Shown piece by piece: positions 1-11,515 of a DNA stretch of 64,000 nucleotides (positions are counted from its first letter, which is position 1; the number at the start of each line of letters is the position of its first letter). Source of the DNA: Hydnum rufescens UP504. Its lineage: Eukaryota > Basidiomycota > Agaricomycetes > Cantharellales > Hydnaceae. Position numbers and translations under genes: made by a program. The notes beneath the pieces were generated by a model. That model saw only the letters and a list, made by a program, of their open reading frames with translations. It was not told where the DNA came from and ran no database searches. The stretch covers positions 67,472 to 131,471 of the forward strand of contig MU129066.1 in NCBI GenBank assembly GCA_014904985.1. Reading direction: 5' to 3'.

Positions 1-3000
1 CGCTCCACTAAATGCAAATCCACCACCCTGAAGAAAGGAAAGCACACTCACGGGCAAGCCTCTCCTTATTCTGCTGTTTCACTGTAATCCACTTCTCCTG
101 GAACGCCTTATTATCTTCGACATCAAGCAGTCCCTTCAGCAACTTGAGATCTTTGAGCCAAGGAGATTTGTCTCCTAGCACTTCGGTGATAAGATTGCTC
201 AGTCCGGGATTGCACTGATCCAGCCATCGGCGCGGGGTGATGCCATTCGTGATGTTAGTGAATTTGGAGGGCCCGTAGAAGTCCACAAAGTCTTTCAGGA
301 TTGTTGTCTGTGAATGAAATCAGTGAGTGTGGCTGAACACAAAATACGAAACGAGGTAAGCCTCGTTACCTGGACGAGTTGACTATGAAGCTATTCACCA
401 ACAAGGTCGACAACCGGTGTGAGCCATCGATCATGCAACCACAGAGGAAAGAAGACCCACCTCCGCAACTCCATTGATCTTGAAACTGCCCAGCACAGCC
501 AAATTAGCCATTCGGAGATACTTCGGATGGCTCTCTGATGAAGTGGAATTGAATATTAACGTATGAGACATCTCCAAGTATGTGAACTGACCGTCAATCA
601 GACTCATCCGTGCCAAACGCACCCTATCGCCGGGGAATCGTCTCTCGACGGCTATAGGGTTGATCGCGGAGACATGTCAGCTTTCAGTATGCAAAGTATC
701 TCGGGAAAGATCCCTGACCTTGAAGGAACGAGCTGTAAACAATAGTCAAGGATCAGCACGTGAATTGTAAGCTCATTCTAGAAAAAAAAAGAGGGGAGCA
801 TACGCGTTCTAGAAGGAAAAATGAGCAGCCATCCTTGAGCAATGCCTACGTCAACCCTCAGATAAGAAACTTACAATGTCATAAATAATTTGAATGTGTC
901 TAAAAGATATCACATATGATATGTTAACACATGTAAATCGTCATGGGCCAGAACCCCAAACCTGGGAAGAAGATTCTCCACCAGAGGAATAGGCCATTTC
1001 TCAAGTGCCTTTGAAAGAAACCAAGAAATGGTGTCAACGCATGAATCTCGGAATGTGAACGGCGTGAGAGACTTACTTCTGGGAGCACAGTATGATTGGT
1101 GTACGCAAAGGTGCGAGTAACAATCTGCCAAGCCGTATTCCACTCTACTTCCTCTTCGTCGACGAGAATTCGCATGAGTTCGGGAATGGCGAGTGTGGGA
1201 TGAGTCTACGTATGTGCATCAGCAGCGTCTAAGGCAACAATAAGAGCTCGTGTTCAAGGTGGGTTCACATACATCATTCAGTTGGATAGAGACATCTACA
1301 TAAAGCGATCAATCATCAAGACAAATTCCTTGAAACAATGCACGAAATGTGAACACCAACGCACATTGAGGGAACTCTGTAAACGGCTTTCCGAGATCCT
1401 TGAATCGCCGCATGATATCACTCAAACTGGCAGCTGTCCAGAAATATTGCTGCTTCAGACGAAGCTCCTTCCCAACTTTGACCAACCGACGCCGGATCAA
1501 AATCCCACAAAGGCGCATCAGAAACATGAACCAAAGAGAGAAAGAATAGGGGAATCACCCACCATCGTGATTGTCATTCGGATACAGGACGCGTGTAATG
1601 CTCTGGGCGGTATTGCTCGCCTCCACGGCCTTCTCGTAGTTTCCAGCTATGATCACAGACACCCGCCAATAGATAGTCAGCCCAAATCGAGGGCATTAGG
1701 CACAAATGAAACTGAACCCTGGCGTACCATTGAAACTGATGAGATCAAACCCGCTCTTCGGCTGTGCGTCCCATAGGCGAAGGTTATTTGTATTCCTCGT
1801 GGCATCTGAACTAGCGTTATCAGCGACACATCCCACCCCATGCAGGATGCAGGAGGACGATCGGAAAGCAACAGGGAAGCACTTACATCCCGGAATAGGC
1901 ACATCATATCGCAATAGCCTGCACTTCCTGTCCGGCGGTCCATAGCGCGCGTCCCCGATCGATACGCTCCGAGTGGCCATAGAACCTGACGTCTACTCGC
2001 ACATCGAAGCGAGGAATTTCCCATCTGTATTTGGCAGGTATACTTCAGTCCACTTAACAAATAGAAATCGGGAAACATGATCCCACGCATTCGAATGCTT
2101 GAGCCATGGGTCGGGACTGTTTTTTAATTCATCAGTATAATTGTCTAATGACGCAGAGGATACGATGAACAGACGCTTCTAGCTGTGATCCGTCAGGAGC
2201 GATCAGCTGCTGGAAAATCCCATACGTATAGCTGGACAATCATTGAACAGACGTATTTTTGGGTCAGTCCGAGAAGCATCAGGACGCGATGTACACAGGC
2301 ATACCGTAGTCCATATCCCCTATTCACAGGGTCACACAGACCGCGATCAGTTCGGACTCTCACGCAAAAGATCACATCAAGGGTGGCAATATACGCACCA
2401 GACCGGGAGCTCCATAGATGCACTAGAATCAAGATAACAAGCCGCGAGGCGTCCCAAACCTAGAAAATAGAGAAACGTCAATCTATTGCATGGTGTAGGC
2501 AAAACACGTACCTCCATTACCCAAGCCAGCGTCCCGCTCAGAATCCAAGATATCTTCCAAAGTCTGCCCAAAATATCAGTCGTCCCCTCAATCACATGGA
2601 CAAGGGACCCACGAAGCCGAGCTTGGAAATATTCTCCGAAAACTTGTCCCTTAGGCCGAGATTGAGGAGAGCATTGTCGAGCGTACGGCCTACGGTGAAA
2701 CCCAAAAATGAGCTTTCTCATATATTAAGTTCATATTATATTGTAAACATTACCCACTGTGGAGAATGAGTAGATCAGTTACGTCACTAATATATTAATG
2801 TGGAAGGACGTACTCAGAAATTCCAGCGAAAGATAATACGCCCTGTATTCCACAGGAAGTGTTAGACATTGTTGGGGGCCACATCAGCTATATACCTTTT
2901 GGGGGCAGTTCGAGTGAAGTGGGCTTGTGTGGCATTCCACTGCAATGAGCATGAACATAATCGCGTTCAGCGGACAGTCAAGGAATAAGGTAAGGAGCAC

Positions 3001-3506
3001 TCGACATTGATGATCAGATCATCCCGAACACTGAGGGCGACCGCTTGGTAGGCCCCGAGCTAGTTGAAGCACACAGATTCAGACTAGTGGGCGATTGCAG
3101 CAACTCGTGTACGTACGTTATCAAGGTTGTACGCCTGTCTCGCGAGAGTCTGATCGTCGCACGCATCGTCAGTGCACGTCCTCCTGTATATTTGGGAGAG
3201 AAAAAAGAGCAGGGATGGGCACACGCACCGTCTGAACGTGACGCACGATCGAATTCGAGATAGAATCATCGTCTGTCGGAGGAGCATTCGCAAGGCCTTT
3301 CTTCCATGTCCCCTCGTCTCCCCGAGGCCAGATCTCCTTCCCTGTGGCTTCGTCTCGCTCCGGGATGTAGCCTATCACATTGCATCATTGGCTGCCAAAG
3401 CGAACGAAGACGAGGACTGTCGCACACCTGTCGCGGTCCGCTTGTGAACACGGGGTCGTTGCTGGGGTTTCCCTATAACCGTAGGATCGAATATGGAGGC
3501 TGCCAT
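1..3506 (-). CDS. GPH1: Glycogen phosphorylase, N-terminal and central part (runs off the left edge)
   Basis: Glycogen phosphorylase (GT35, PLP-dependent) releases glucose-1-phosphate from glycogen in the cytosol. Translating the minus strand across many short introns gives the family in order. The start ATG is at 3506-3504 (begins [14 protein letters not shown]). It is followed by [201 protein letters not shown] and [14 protein letters not shown]. Exon 1 is 3506-3428; the last visible exon is about 307-52. A 21-nt microexon (LHSQLVQ) lies at 370-390. The C-terminal catalytic part with the PLP lysine is outside the window. One oddity: near 1907-1912 an extra base separates VQAIA from YDVPIPG, a frameshift or assembly error. 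Prefoldin subunit 3 lies 160 bp upstream on the same strand. Confidence 0.95.
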
Positions 3507-3666
3507 AGCGGGTGGGGCCTAACAAGAAGATCCCAGATATCTATGGTAGGTCAGATAATGGTCACGTGAATGCATGGAGCACCATACAAATTCAGCGACA
3601 ACGGACAAGCAACAGCAGCAAGACGACGACGACGACGGCAATAATAAATACAACTATGCGGAACAA

Positions 3667-4557
3667 TCAATCCTCTCCTTCATCCTTCCCCGCAATCTGC
3701 GCGGCTTCACGGCGCTCTCTCCGTCGCTTGACATCCCAGTTGTAACATCGAGCAGTGTTCACTTCCATCACCGTAGTCTGTTCCCGCAGAAATTCGAGAT
3801 CTTCTGTTGCGTTTCCGAGACTGAGCTTGGCAGCTTCGAGTTTCGAGGAGAGGAGTGCTATAGCGTCGTTTTGGGTGTATGATAGCATTACGTTGGCCTT
3901 TGCGGGGCGACATTAGAAATTTAGTAAAGATACAGCAGAGGGACGAGACTCACTCCCAGCCAGAGATAAACAACATCTGTATCTTCCAATTCAGCTTCCG
4001 CATAGAGGGTGTCATTCAGTTCAAACGTAGCAGTGAGCGGTTTCTGAGAATCTTCATCATCGTCGAGATCATCATCATCCTCGTCACCTTGGGCTTTCGA
4101 TTTGCCCAGCTGATAAGGATCATAAGTTTGAGGAGAGGAAAAGGCACAAGAGGGGGAAAATGGGACTCACCCTTCGATCACGCAGAAATGACACCATGCT
4201 TAGTGTCTTTTGTATATCAGGTATCTTTTCCAAGAGACCCTTCTTGCGTTGTTGTAAATTCAACTCCATATATCGATACTTGCTACGAAATCGGGAGCGA
4301 TTATAAGAACAGACATCTTCCAAGCATAGGTCATTCAAAACATACGCGATGGCCTCCTGGAATTGCTTGAGCGTGCTTTCGACCTCGACATCTGGGCCTC
4401 CGACGTGTTCCTCAACACTGGACTGCGAGGTATCGTGAGGCTCTACACAATTTGGTCAACGAACGCAACCCACGATGAACGGTGCACGGGGAATGCCGCG
4501 TGGATTAGTTTCTAATTTCCGCGTACTGGACCCTGATTGTTTGTTCGTGGTCGCCAT
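3667..4557 (-). CDS. PAC10: Prefoldin subunit 3 (VBP1/PAC10-like)
   Basis: Subunit of the hexameric prefoldin chaperone, which passes nascent actin and tubulin to the CCT chaperonin in the cytosol. Five exons on the minus strand join without a frame break: 4557-4470, 4442-4346, 4282-4171, 4109-3954 and 3897-3667, giving 227 residues. The N terminus contains NPRGIPRAPFI; then come VESTLKQFQEAIA, a first coiled-coil arm (KYRYMELNLQQRKKGLLEKI), an acidic loop rich in Asp, the beta-hairpin segment DTDVVYLWLGANVMLSY, and a second helix ending NTARCYNWDVKRRRER. These are the family landmarks in order, and the length suits an alpha-type prefoldin. It is transcribed divergently from the membrane-protein gene that starts at 4917. 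Confidence 0.95.
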
Positions 4558-4916
4558 GGTCGACGTTGGTGACAGGTGGTTGGAAGTGGAGCTGAGGTGA
4601 AGATCACGTGCACGGATGTATCAAACACAGCAGGATACGGTGACGAGCACCCGCCTCTGCTCTAAAAATGATAATAAAAACAACTGTGCAGGACACAGAG
4701 GAAGAGGGACCATGCCGTTGCTCAAGGCCTGTAAGAGAAAAAAAACCATTTCATGATCTTGGGCCAAACCCGAACGAATTCGAAATCCGAAGCTGTGCCT
4801 GTGTGAGATACCTATCCATTTCAACGTAGCGCCCATCCTTCGTTTGCTAGCAAGCGATGCCCACTGGGTACGATGAGAACCTTGTTGCCAGTGTGCCGGC
4901 TGCGTCCAGGGCTGAC

Positions 4917-5499
4917 ATGCAGGTAAGCACCGGCCCCCACCGCGGGCATCGTCAGCCACCCAGATGGTTCTGACGGCGCCCAACAGGCAGGCTATAATTT
5001 GGATCTCCTAGAGAACCGTGAGCCAACACCCGCCCTCCCGCGCAACGTCCCCGCTTCTCCTGGTGTCCCGGACCCTGTCATTCCCGGGCATGCCTTCGAG
5101 TCCGACGTCGAGTACGGCAACAACAGCACTACCATTCCCAAAGAGTACGCGAGCGCAGAAGACGGTCTTTTAGATCACAAACGCACGACTTCTTTTTGGC
5201 GCACCACTCGCGCAAAGGTCACTCTTGCCGTCCTCATTGCCGTCGTCATTATCGCTGCGGTCATAGGAGGTGCTGTCGGTGCTACAGCGGGAAAGAAGAG
5301 CAGCCACACCAACGCTACCACAGCTCCTTCACCTTCACATTCTTCACCCTTATCGTCTTCTACCTCTTCCAACCCGCTCCGTACACCTGCCCCAACTGCG
5401 GTAACGATCACTACAGCGACCGCGGGAGGGGCTTCAAACACTCTTGCGTCGGTGTCGGCTCCCGAGGCCTCTTCGCCCGCTCTCGGCACCCGCCTCTAG
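4917..5499 (+). CDS. Hypothetical single-pass membrane protein, Ser/Thr-rich
   Basis: Not a recognised family. The proposed model is a tiny first exon (ATGCAG, 4917-4922), a 64-nt intron with GTAAGC donor and CAG acceptor, and a second exon 4987-5499, giving about 172 residues that begin MQAGYNLDLLENREP. The long frame has no ATG of its own upstream, which is why the two-exon start was chosen. The protein has a polar N-terminal stretch of about 75 residues, one strongly hydrophobic helix (core AVLIAVVIIAAVIGGAVGA) and a low-complexity Ser/Thr/Pro/Ala tail. This layout is common for fungal plasma-membrane or wall-sensor-like proteins, but no globular domain is visible. A longer 3' splice form beyond 5499 cannot be excluded, as a GTGAGG donor-like site follows the stop directly. 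Confidence 0.6.
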
Positions 5500-6561
5500 G
5501 TGAGGACCCTCATACCAACCGTACGGGCCCCAGAAAGGTCCTGAAGCCCCACTTGTCCTTCATGGCCGATGGCACAGCAGCAGGTACTGCACGCAGTAAC
5601 TCTTGATTAGAAGTTGGGGGCACTCTCGACTCGGCGGCTTGGAATGTGACGAATCTCAATAGTTCATGAACCTTTCAAATCATCTGGAAGTGCTATGGGT
5701 TTTTTTAATTATCGATCTTGAAGCTACTGTATGCTCATTGCTTGTCCGCTCGATTCTCTCCTTTTGCGTTCTCCTCTCATGTTTTGCATTTTAATAATAC
5801 CGAGAGGTATTAGAAATTCTGCCCTCGGTTCAATTGCTTGGCGTGCATATATGCCTTGGAGATTCACTGATCTCGAACTATGTGCTTGCTCGTTTGGTGG
5901 TGATATCTTCCCGACACCCCAACGTCTGACGTGACAAGAGATGCCGTCAACGGGGACTTGATCACCATGGAACTACTTAAGCATGGTCATACACCGCTTA
6001 GAGTACTCGGCATAGGGAGGACCACTAACATGCTCTAGCCGGCAACATCGTCCAATGTTGTGCACCACTGGTCGGTTTGAGAAGCCAATAAGTGATGCCC
6101 CGTCAGAGGTCCAAATGGCTCGAAAGGGGAAAAACCCTGACGTGCATATGTCCGTCAACAGGTCAGTCAATGCATCGTCAATCGGAAAATAAGGTCAACC
6201 GCACCCGTTAAGCCTTACCAGGGTCTATCTCTGTCCACCAAAAGAGTGGAAATGAAAATACCTCTAGATAGATGCCCAAAAGAATGCTAGTGCGGTGGGT
6301 GACAAACATAACAAGGCATGGTGGAACAGCTGCATTGAGAGGAGAATCTCAGATTTGGAAGAAATTACATGTTGCTGGAGAGGTGGCGGCAGCGGCTAAT
6401 AGAACCGCCTAGGATCGCTGAACGATGGACCCTGTAGCTCAAGCAACTGCCATCTGCATAGGGGAAGGGGTGTGTTGAGAAATGAAGCGCCTAATCGGGC
6501 TGTCTTCCGTAAGGCAGTTACTTGTTCCGGCAAAGCCCAGGTCACTCAACGCCACCGTATC
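5500..6561. other. Intergenic, no gene recognised
   Basis: Only short ORFs without conserved motifs or a convincing ATG plus splice structure. No RNA gene or repeat stood out. It probably holds the 3' region of the membrane-protein gene and the promoter of the MICOS gene. Confidence 0.5.
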
Positions 6562-7552
6562 ATGGCCCAGTTTACTTTGGTATGCATTGCCAGCCTTTAT
6601 ATTGCTAAGGGCCCCGGTCCTAACACGACGACAAATCCGAATAGCCTCTGCGGACTTTTTCCACCGTGGCGGGGGTCAGCGGCATCCTACTTGCTTCAAG
6701 GCCATTACGACTCGATGCACCTACGCCTTCACCATCACCTTTGGCATCTGGATCTTCCTCATCCCGTAGGGTGCGCTGGTTCTCGTTTTTTGAGCCAAGA
6801 AAATCTCTGATCTTGGGGATTACGATAGTTATCAATTTACCCGGAGCCGGAGCCGGAGATCGTCCTCGTCGAGACCCACACCGAGCTAGAACGTCAAATT
6901 GGATCCGTCAGGGTCAAGGCAACCGGAGTATACAACAATGCCCAAGTACAGGTTCAAAGTGCGATATCCAAGTGGATTGGTGTGGAAGAAGCTGTAGAGC
7001 GTGAGCCCAACCATGAGGGCATCTTCTGGTCATCAATTGATTTTCTACCAATAGATCGAGTAAAATCTATTATACCCAAGGATGAAGCCTTCACGCCTGG
7101 GATTCTTTACATCGGTGTCGCTGCATTGGCGGGATCCATTTTTGCTCGATCGCGTGAGTGCCATTCTCATTTTCGTCTTCTCTCCCAGGATATAGCGCTG
7201 GCCGAAGGCTCATGTCCACCATTTATTCTATGTAGGAACCCTCCCCGTCCGTGTCCTCCTGCCGCCAACTCTTTTCATATTGGCCTTCCCACAATTCTTA
7301 CCCAAGACATCCGCCAATTTGCGGGGATACTTTGGCTCCCTCGAAGACACGTATACGCCCTCTATCGCTGCGCAACATGACGCTTTGAAGAAGAGCTTGC
7401 ATGATGCTTTTGTCCAGGCGTGGAAGTCCTATGAGAAAGCCAGCTCATCAACCAAAGAAGGCGTTCAAAGCACGTTGACAAAGGTGGAGGAGTGGAGTGG
7501 GCTGAAGCTGGGTGCCGACGAAAAGGGAAAGCGGGATTCATCCTCTCCATGA
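6562..7552 (+). CDS. MIC27: MICOS complex subunit MIC26/MIC27 (apolipoprotein O-like)
   Basis: Inner-mitochondrial-membrane protein of the MICOS complex, which shapes cristae junctions. Four exons fit without a frame break: 6562-6579, 6645-6770, 6829-7153 and 7236-7552, giving 261 residues. The N terminus (MAQFTL then a hydrophobic GILLASRPLRLDAP stretch) resembles a mitochondrial leader with membrane anchor. It is followed by the family signature LSIYPEPEPEIVLVE, the helical region ERQIGSVRVKATGVYNNA, TPGILYIGVAALAGSIFARSR (membrane segment), RVLLPPTLFILAFPQFLPK, and the NLRGYFGSLEDTYTP segment that ends the APOO domain. The C-terminal tail is charged and helical. Start and first exon are inferred from splice phase; the domain itself is clear. 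I cannot tell MIC26 from MIC27 by eye. Confidence 0.9.
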
Positions 7553-7822
7553 TAGAGCATCAAATATTCCTTAGAATGGCTGATGCATTTTACTGGATCG
7601 TTGACCAGTTTGCAAAATGATAAGGGCACCCAACAACTGCTAAAAGTTTTGCAAGACATGTATTACAGTAGCAGGGAGATACCACGTAGTATGGACTCAA
7701 ACGCGGGTCGACAAAAAAAAACCACCAGGTTAGAAACGAGCTGTGGTCTACGATATGGGGCCGGGAATCAGGGAAATGCGATATGCATGGCATACGCAAT
7801 GGAAGCCGAAGTAGACTGACCA

Positions 7823-7954
7823 TTATGCAAAGGCACAGCCAATGCTCTTGGTATTGTCACTGATCTCGATGTCTCGATGTCTACCTCGCCTGTGGTGGGG
7901 TCGGCTAATAAGGTTGCAGTGGACGCATCGAAGAACACGAGTGAGGAAATATAT
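7823..7954 (-). pseudogene. Decayed pheromone-precursor gene, third copy
   Basis: Read on the minus strand, this stretch aligns with the two intact pheromone genes at 13846 and 19238. The motif FFDASTATLLADPTTGEVDIE matches their FFNASTATSSPDLATGE region, and the aligned end reads C-A-F-A then stop in a shifted frame, in place of the CVIA of the intact copies. The start ATG is replaced by ATA, about 4 bases are lost in the first 33, and about 7 are lost before the CaaX codons, so no single frame joins start to CaaX. Upstream sequence to about 8150 is also related to the intact copies, roughly 70% by eye. The copy is inverted relative to them. Confidence 0.7.
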
Positions 7955-8470
7955 TTATGCAAGAGGAGCAGCAGAGGCCGGAGGGCTCGAACTACGCGCT
8001 AGATACTGGCTTGCTCCGTTGCAGAGACACGGAGACGTTTGGCACGACATTTTATATGCTTGTGAAACAATCAATGCAAGTAGAACGGGTTCACGCGCCA
8101 GACGGCACACCAGGTTTCTAGGGAGTGAAGGAATCCCTGGATGCATGGTCACAAGGATCCATGAGTACTCGCCGGTGCACCGGAAAGTGCCACTAGGGCC
8201 CTATTATGGCGATGTAATAGATAGATACTCTGGAGAAAGGCGGTCCATAGCGATCGAGGGCTATCGTCGCGGTGACCACAGGGATACCTGCGGTGTTGTC
8301 ATAGAGGAGAGCCTGGGGAGGAATTGTGGTGGCGGAGGTCTCCGAGACAGGTACCCCAATAAACGAGCTGCGGCGTCTTCCGAAAAGCCAGATATCTTCA
8401 TTTCGCAGCGAAATTGGGCAAGGCGGCTCCTTGTGCGCTTTCCCTCGTTCTTGTCCCGGGTGTACTCGCG

Positions 8471-11385
8471 ATGGATTCAAATGGCTTGTGCCAGACTACA
8501 GGAGTAGCTCAATCCATCAATTTACACCAGGTGGTAGACAAGGCTGACCCATTGCAACCAATCATACCTGATGGCGCTGTAACTTCCACTCCAGAAACAA
8601 CTTTACAAGATTCGACTTCCCAGTCCAGCTCCACTCTTATGCCTTCCACTCCCTCAAAATTGAAACAGCGTCGCGTCTCCACGTCGGCGCTTCCTACTAT
8701 CGCGAATGGCGAGTCCGGTAGTACTCATCCACTCAATTGGACTTTTCGTGATGAAATGGGGATCTCATCTCGTATTTCGTCATCCGCCGCGCTACCTGTT
8801 CGAGGGAATGATCGCCGCGAGTCTTCTGGCGGGACCAAGAAGGCCAAACCAAGGAGAGGGATGTCCAGTGAGATTAACGCCGCCACAGCATTAGCTCCTC
8901 CGGATCCCCCACGAAATCCCGTGGCGAAACGGCCAAGAAGGAATATGTGGACTGAAGCAGAAACCAAAGCTCTTGTCGATGGGTGTAACGAGGTCAGTCC
9001 CCTTTGTTTTCCCACAAATATATTAAATCTTATCCTCTGAAATGATAGCATGGCGTCGGGAACTGGAAGGCGATCCTGGACGATCATCGTTTCGAATTCC
9101 AAGACAGATCTCCGGTTGATCTCAAGGATAGGTGACTCCTCAGTTTTTCACCCTTTCTTACTGACCCTAAATTGGCCTCTCGTAGATTTCGCGTCTCGTT
9201 CCCTGAAGCGTATCGGAAACACTATCCTAATGCAAAGACCCACCTCTCCAAGCGGGTCACACCCGTCACAGACTCATCACCCTTATTTGAGAAGACTAGA
9301 CCGAATAAGCGCAGACCATTCTCGGCAGAAGAAGATGAAGCATTACAAAAGGGTTATGAGAAGGTAGGATAGGCTCTATTTATCAGTTCCACTCTTAGTC
9401 TCATAGCCCCCGTTTGGTATGCAACGCAGCATGGCCCTGTTTGGGCTACCATTGTGAAGGACCCTATATTCCAGTCCCGACGGAGCACAGACCTTCGAGA
9501 CCGATTCCGTAATGCCTTTCCAGACTTGTACGCCAAAGCCGGATACAAACCTCGGCAGAAAGTGAAGAAAACAGTGTCGGAACCGTCGACTCCTGCTGAA
9601 GATACACCAGCAGCTTCCCAACAACCCCTGATTGAGCGCAAACTTCGGCAGATGTCGGATGCCATGTCTAGACCGATCCTGAGGGTCATTAGAGGATCTA
9701 AGTCCCAGCGGTCTGTGGACGAAAATGCACCGTGCTCGGATTCGGATGAAAGCTCCAATGGAGGGGACGATGAATTTGACCGGACGACGAGTGTTCCGCC
9801 CATGTCCAATGGCACTACAATGGCGCTAAGTCCTAAACATGCCACTGCACTCTCCGTTGGGCCTCTGGAGGCCGGTTCTAGCCAAGCTTTACTTGTTGAT
9901 TCCGAGAAAAAACCGCTGCCTTCGGCACTCGAAAGCGGGAATTCAAGCCAGGCTCGGCTGGGTAGTCAAGGCGGTCACTCACTACCCGATGAGCCTTACT
10001 GGCTCTCAACTCCTACCTCTCCTTCGTCCTCTGAGTACCTGTTCTCAGCCTCATCCCCAGCTCGGATTGGGAACTCCGCGTGGGGTCCTTCGTGGCTTTC
10101 ACCCAATCCTCGACTTGATGGGCATGGCCCATTCAAAGATTCGTCTCTTAGCTGGCCTTCGATTCCAGAATACGGTGTGTTCGATCGGTATGACTTGTAT
10201 TCTGGTATTCCCGTAGGCCATGATTTTGCCTCCGATGCTGGAAATAGGCATTCGCATTCGCATCTCGATCCTGCAGGCGCATTCCCAGGATTCACGCACC
10301 ACCACTATGCCGGTGATTTGATATCTGGAGCGGGGGTTCTTCCGGGGCAAGATTTTGAATATCTCTCTACAACGTCAGGAACTTCTTATCTTGACGTCGG
10401 CCAACTTAGTATCCAAGGAGTCGAGGATTCTGGGGAAACTTTCGGGATCGAGGATGCTCTGACCTTGAACGATCAGTCTGTTTTTTCGGCCGAGCGCCCT
10501 CGTACGGCAGAACCAGGCACCCTCCGTCCATTTGGGCACAGTGAGCTCTCTCAGTCTAGGCGACGTTCCACGCCCATGAGCCCCTCGAATGCACTTCAGT
10601 TTGACCCGATGCAGTTGTATCCCCTAGCGAGGTCTCAAAACGCCGAACAAAATTCAATCACCCGCCTTACAGGACCGTTCGCTTCTCTAACTGAATCAGA
10701 TCGATCCTCGCCCATGGCAACTATCACTCCCCTTCACACCATCCATCCGACAGTACCAGTAGATAGCTTTCCCATGTCGTCTCTGTCATCGCCGCAAGCT
10801 CGCACCGCTCCCGTATCATTTGCGTCATTCTCTTCGTTTTCTGCATCTTCGTCTCGCCTGCAACATGCTTTCGATCCAGCATCACCTCACAATCGGACTC
10901 AAGCCCCGAACCACCATCATCGTTCATCCTCCCAGCCCCCACAGGAACACCGCCAAGTAATGCAGCGTTCGGCATCACTATACGATTACATCGGATTTGA
11001 TGACATGGACGTTCAAGGTCCCGTGCCACAATCCCAGCCTGCTTCCTTGGCACCTACCTACGTCGAGCCTCTTTCCACGGCTGCACTAGATCTACATTAT
11101 GGCGTCCATACTGGGTCTCCAGTATATCGTGCGCCTGGCTCTACGACCCGCAGCGATGCCAATAATAGCACCCCAACATCAAATATATTCCGTGGCGGCC
11201 CCTTTTCCTCGATCCCGGCTTTCTCTGCTCAGCTTATGATGAATGCGAGTGCAGGAGGCAGTAGAGCCCCCAAACACCTTCGTGGACAGTCGTTCACGGT
11301 GTCCCCAGCGCAATTGTCGGATGTTGGAGGCGCGGTGGGATACAAGAAGCGGAAAAGAGCGAGTTGGGATGGTCGGCCTGCCTAA
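8471..11385 (+). CDS. Double telobox-Myb telomere-repeat-binding protein (Tay1/Teb1-like)
   Basis: Probable nuclear protein that binds TTAGGG-like repeats at telomeres or in promoters, like Yarrowia Tay1 and fission yeast Teb1. Exons 8471-8992, 9049-9131, 9186-9363 and 9430-11385 join in frame to 912 residues. Myb 1 (about residues 156-215) has WTEAETKALVDGCNE, HGVGNWKAIL and the telobox VDLKDRF (197-203). Myb 2 (about 240-300) has FSAEEDEALQKGYEK, HGPVWATIV and the telobox TDLRDRF (281-287). Two introns sit at matching places in the two repeats (after the E/K before HG), as expected if one domain was duplicated. The remaining 600 residues are low-complexity Ser/Pro/Gln/His-rich and end in a basic KKRKR cluster that may be a nuclear localisation signal. 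The start is the first ATG of the frame. The family assignment rests on the paired teloboxes. Confidence 0.85.
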
Positions 11386-11515
11386 GTACTCAGGTCATTT
11401 AGATCGGCTGGCCCCGGACCTGGGGGGGCCAACAATAGCCCAGGGCGTGGAAAGGGATAAGTACAATGGCGCATGTATAGCTTGATTCTGTACAAGTTCC
11501 GTAGTCCCCAATCAC

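Noticed and set aside
8414..8470. An earlier start of the telobox protein at 8414
   Set aside because: That start is a TTG; the first ATG in frame is at 8471.
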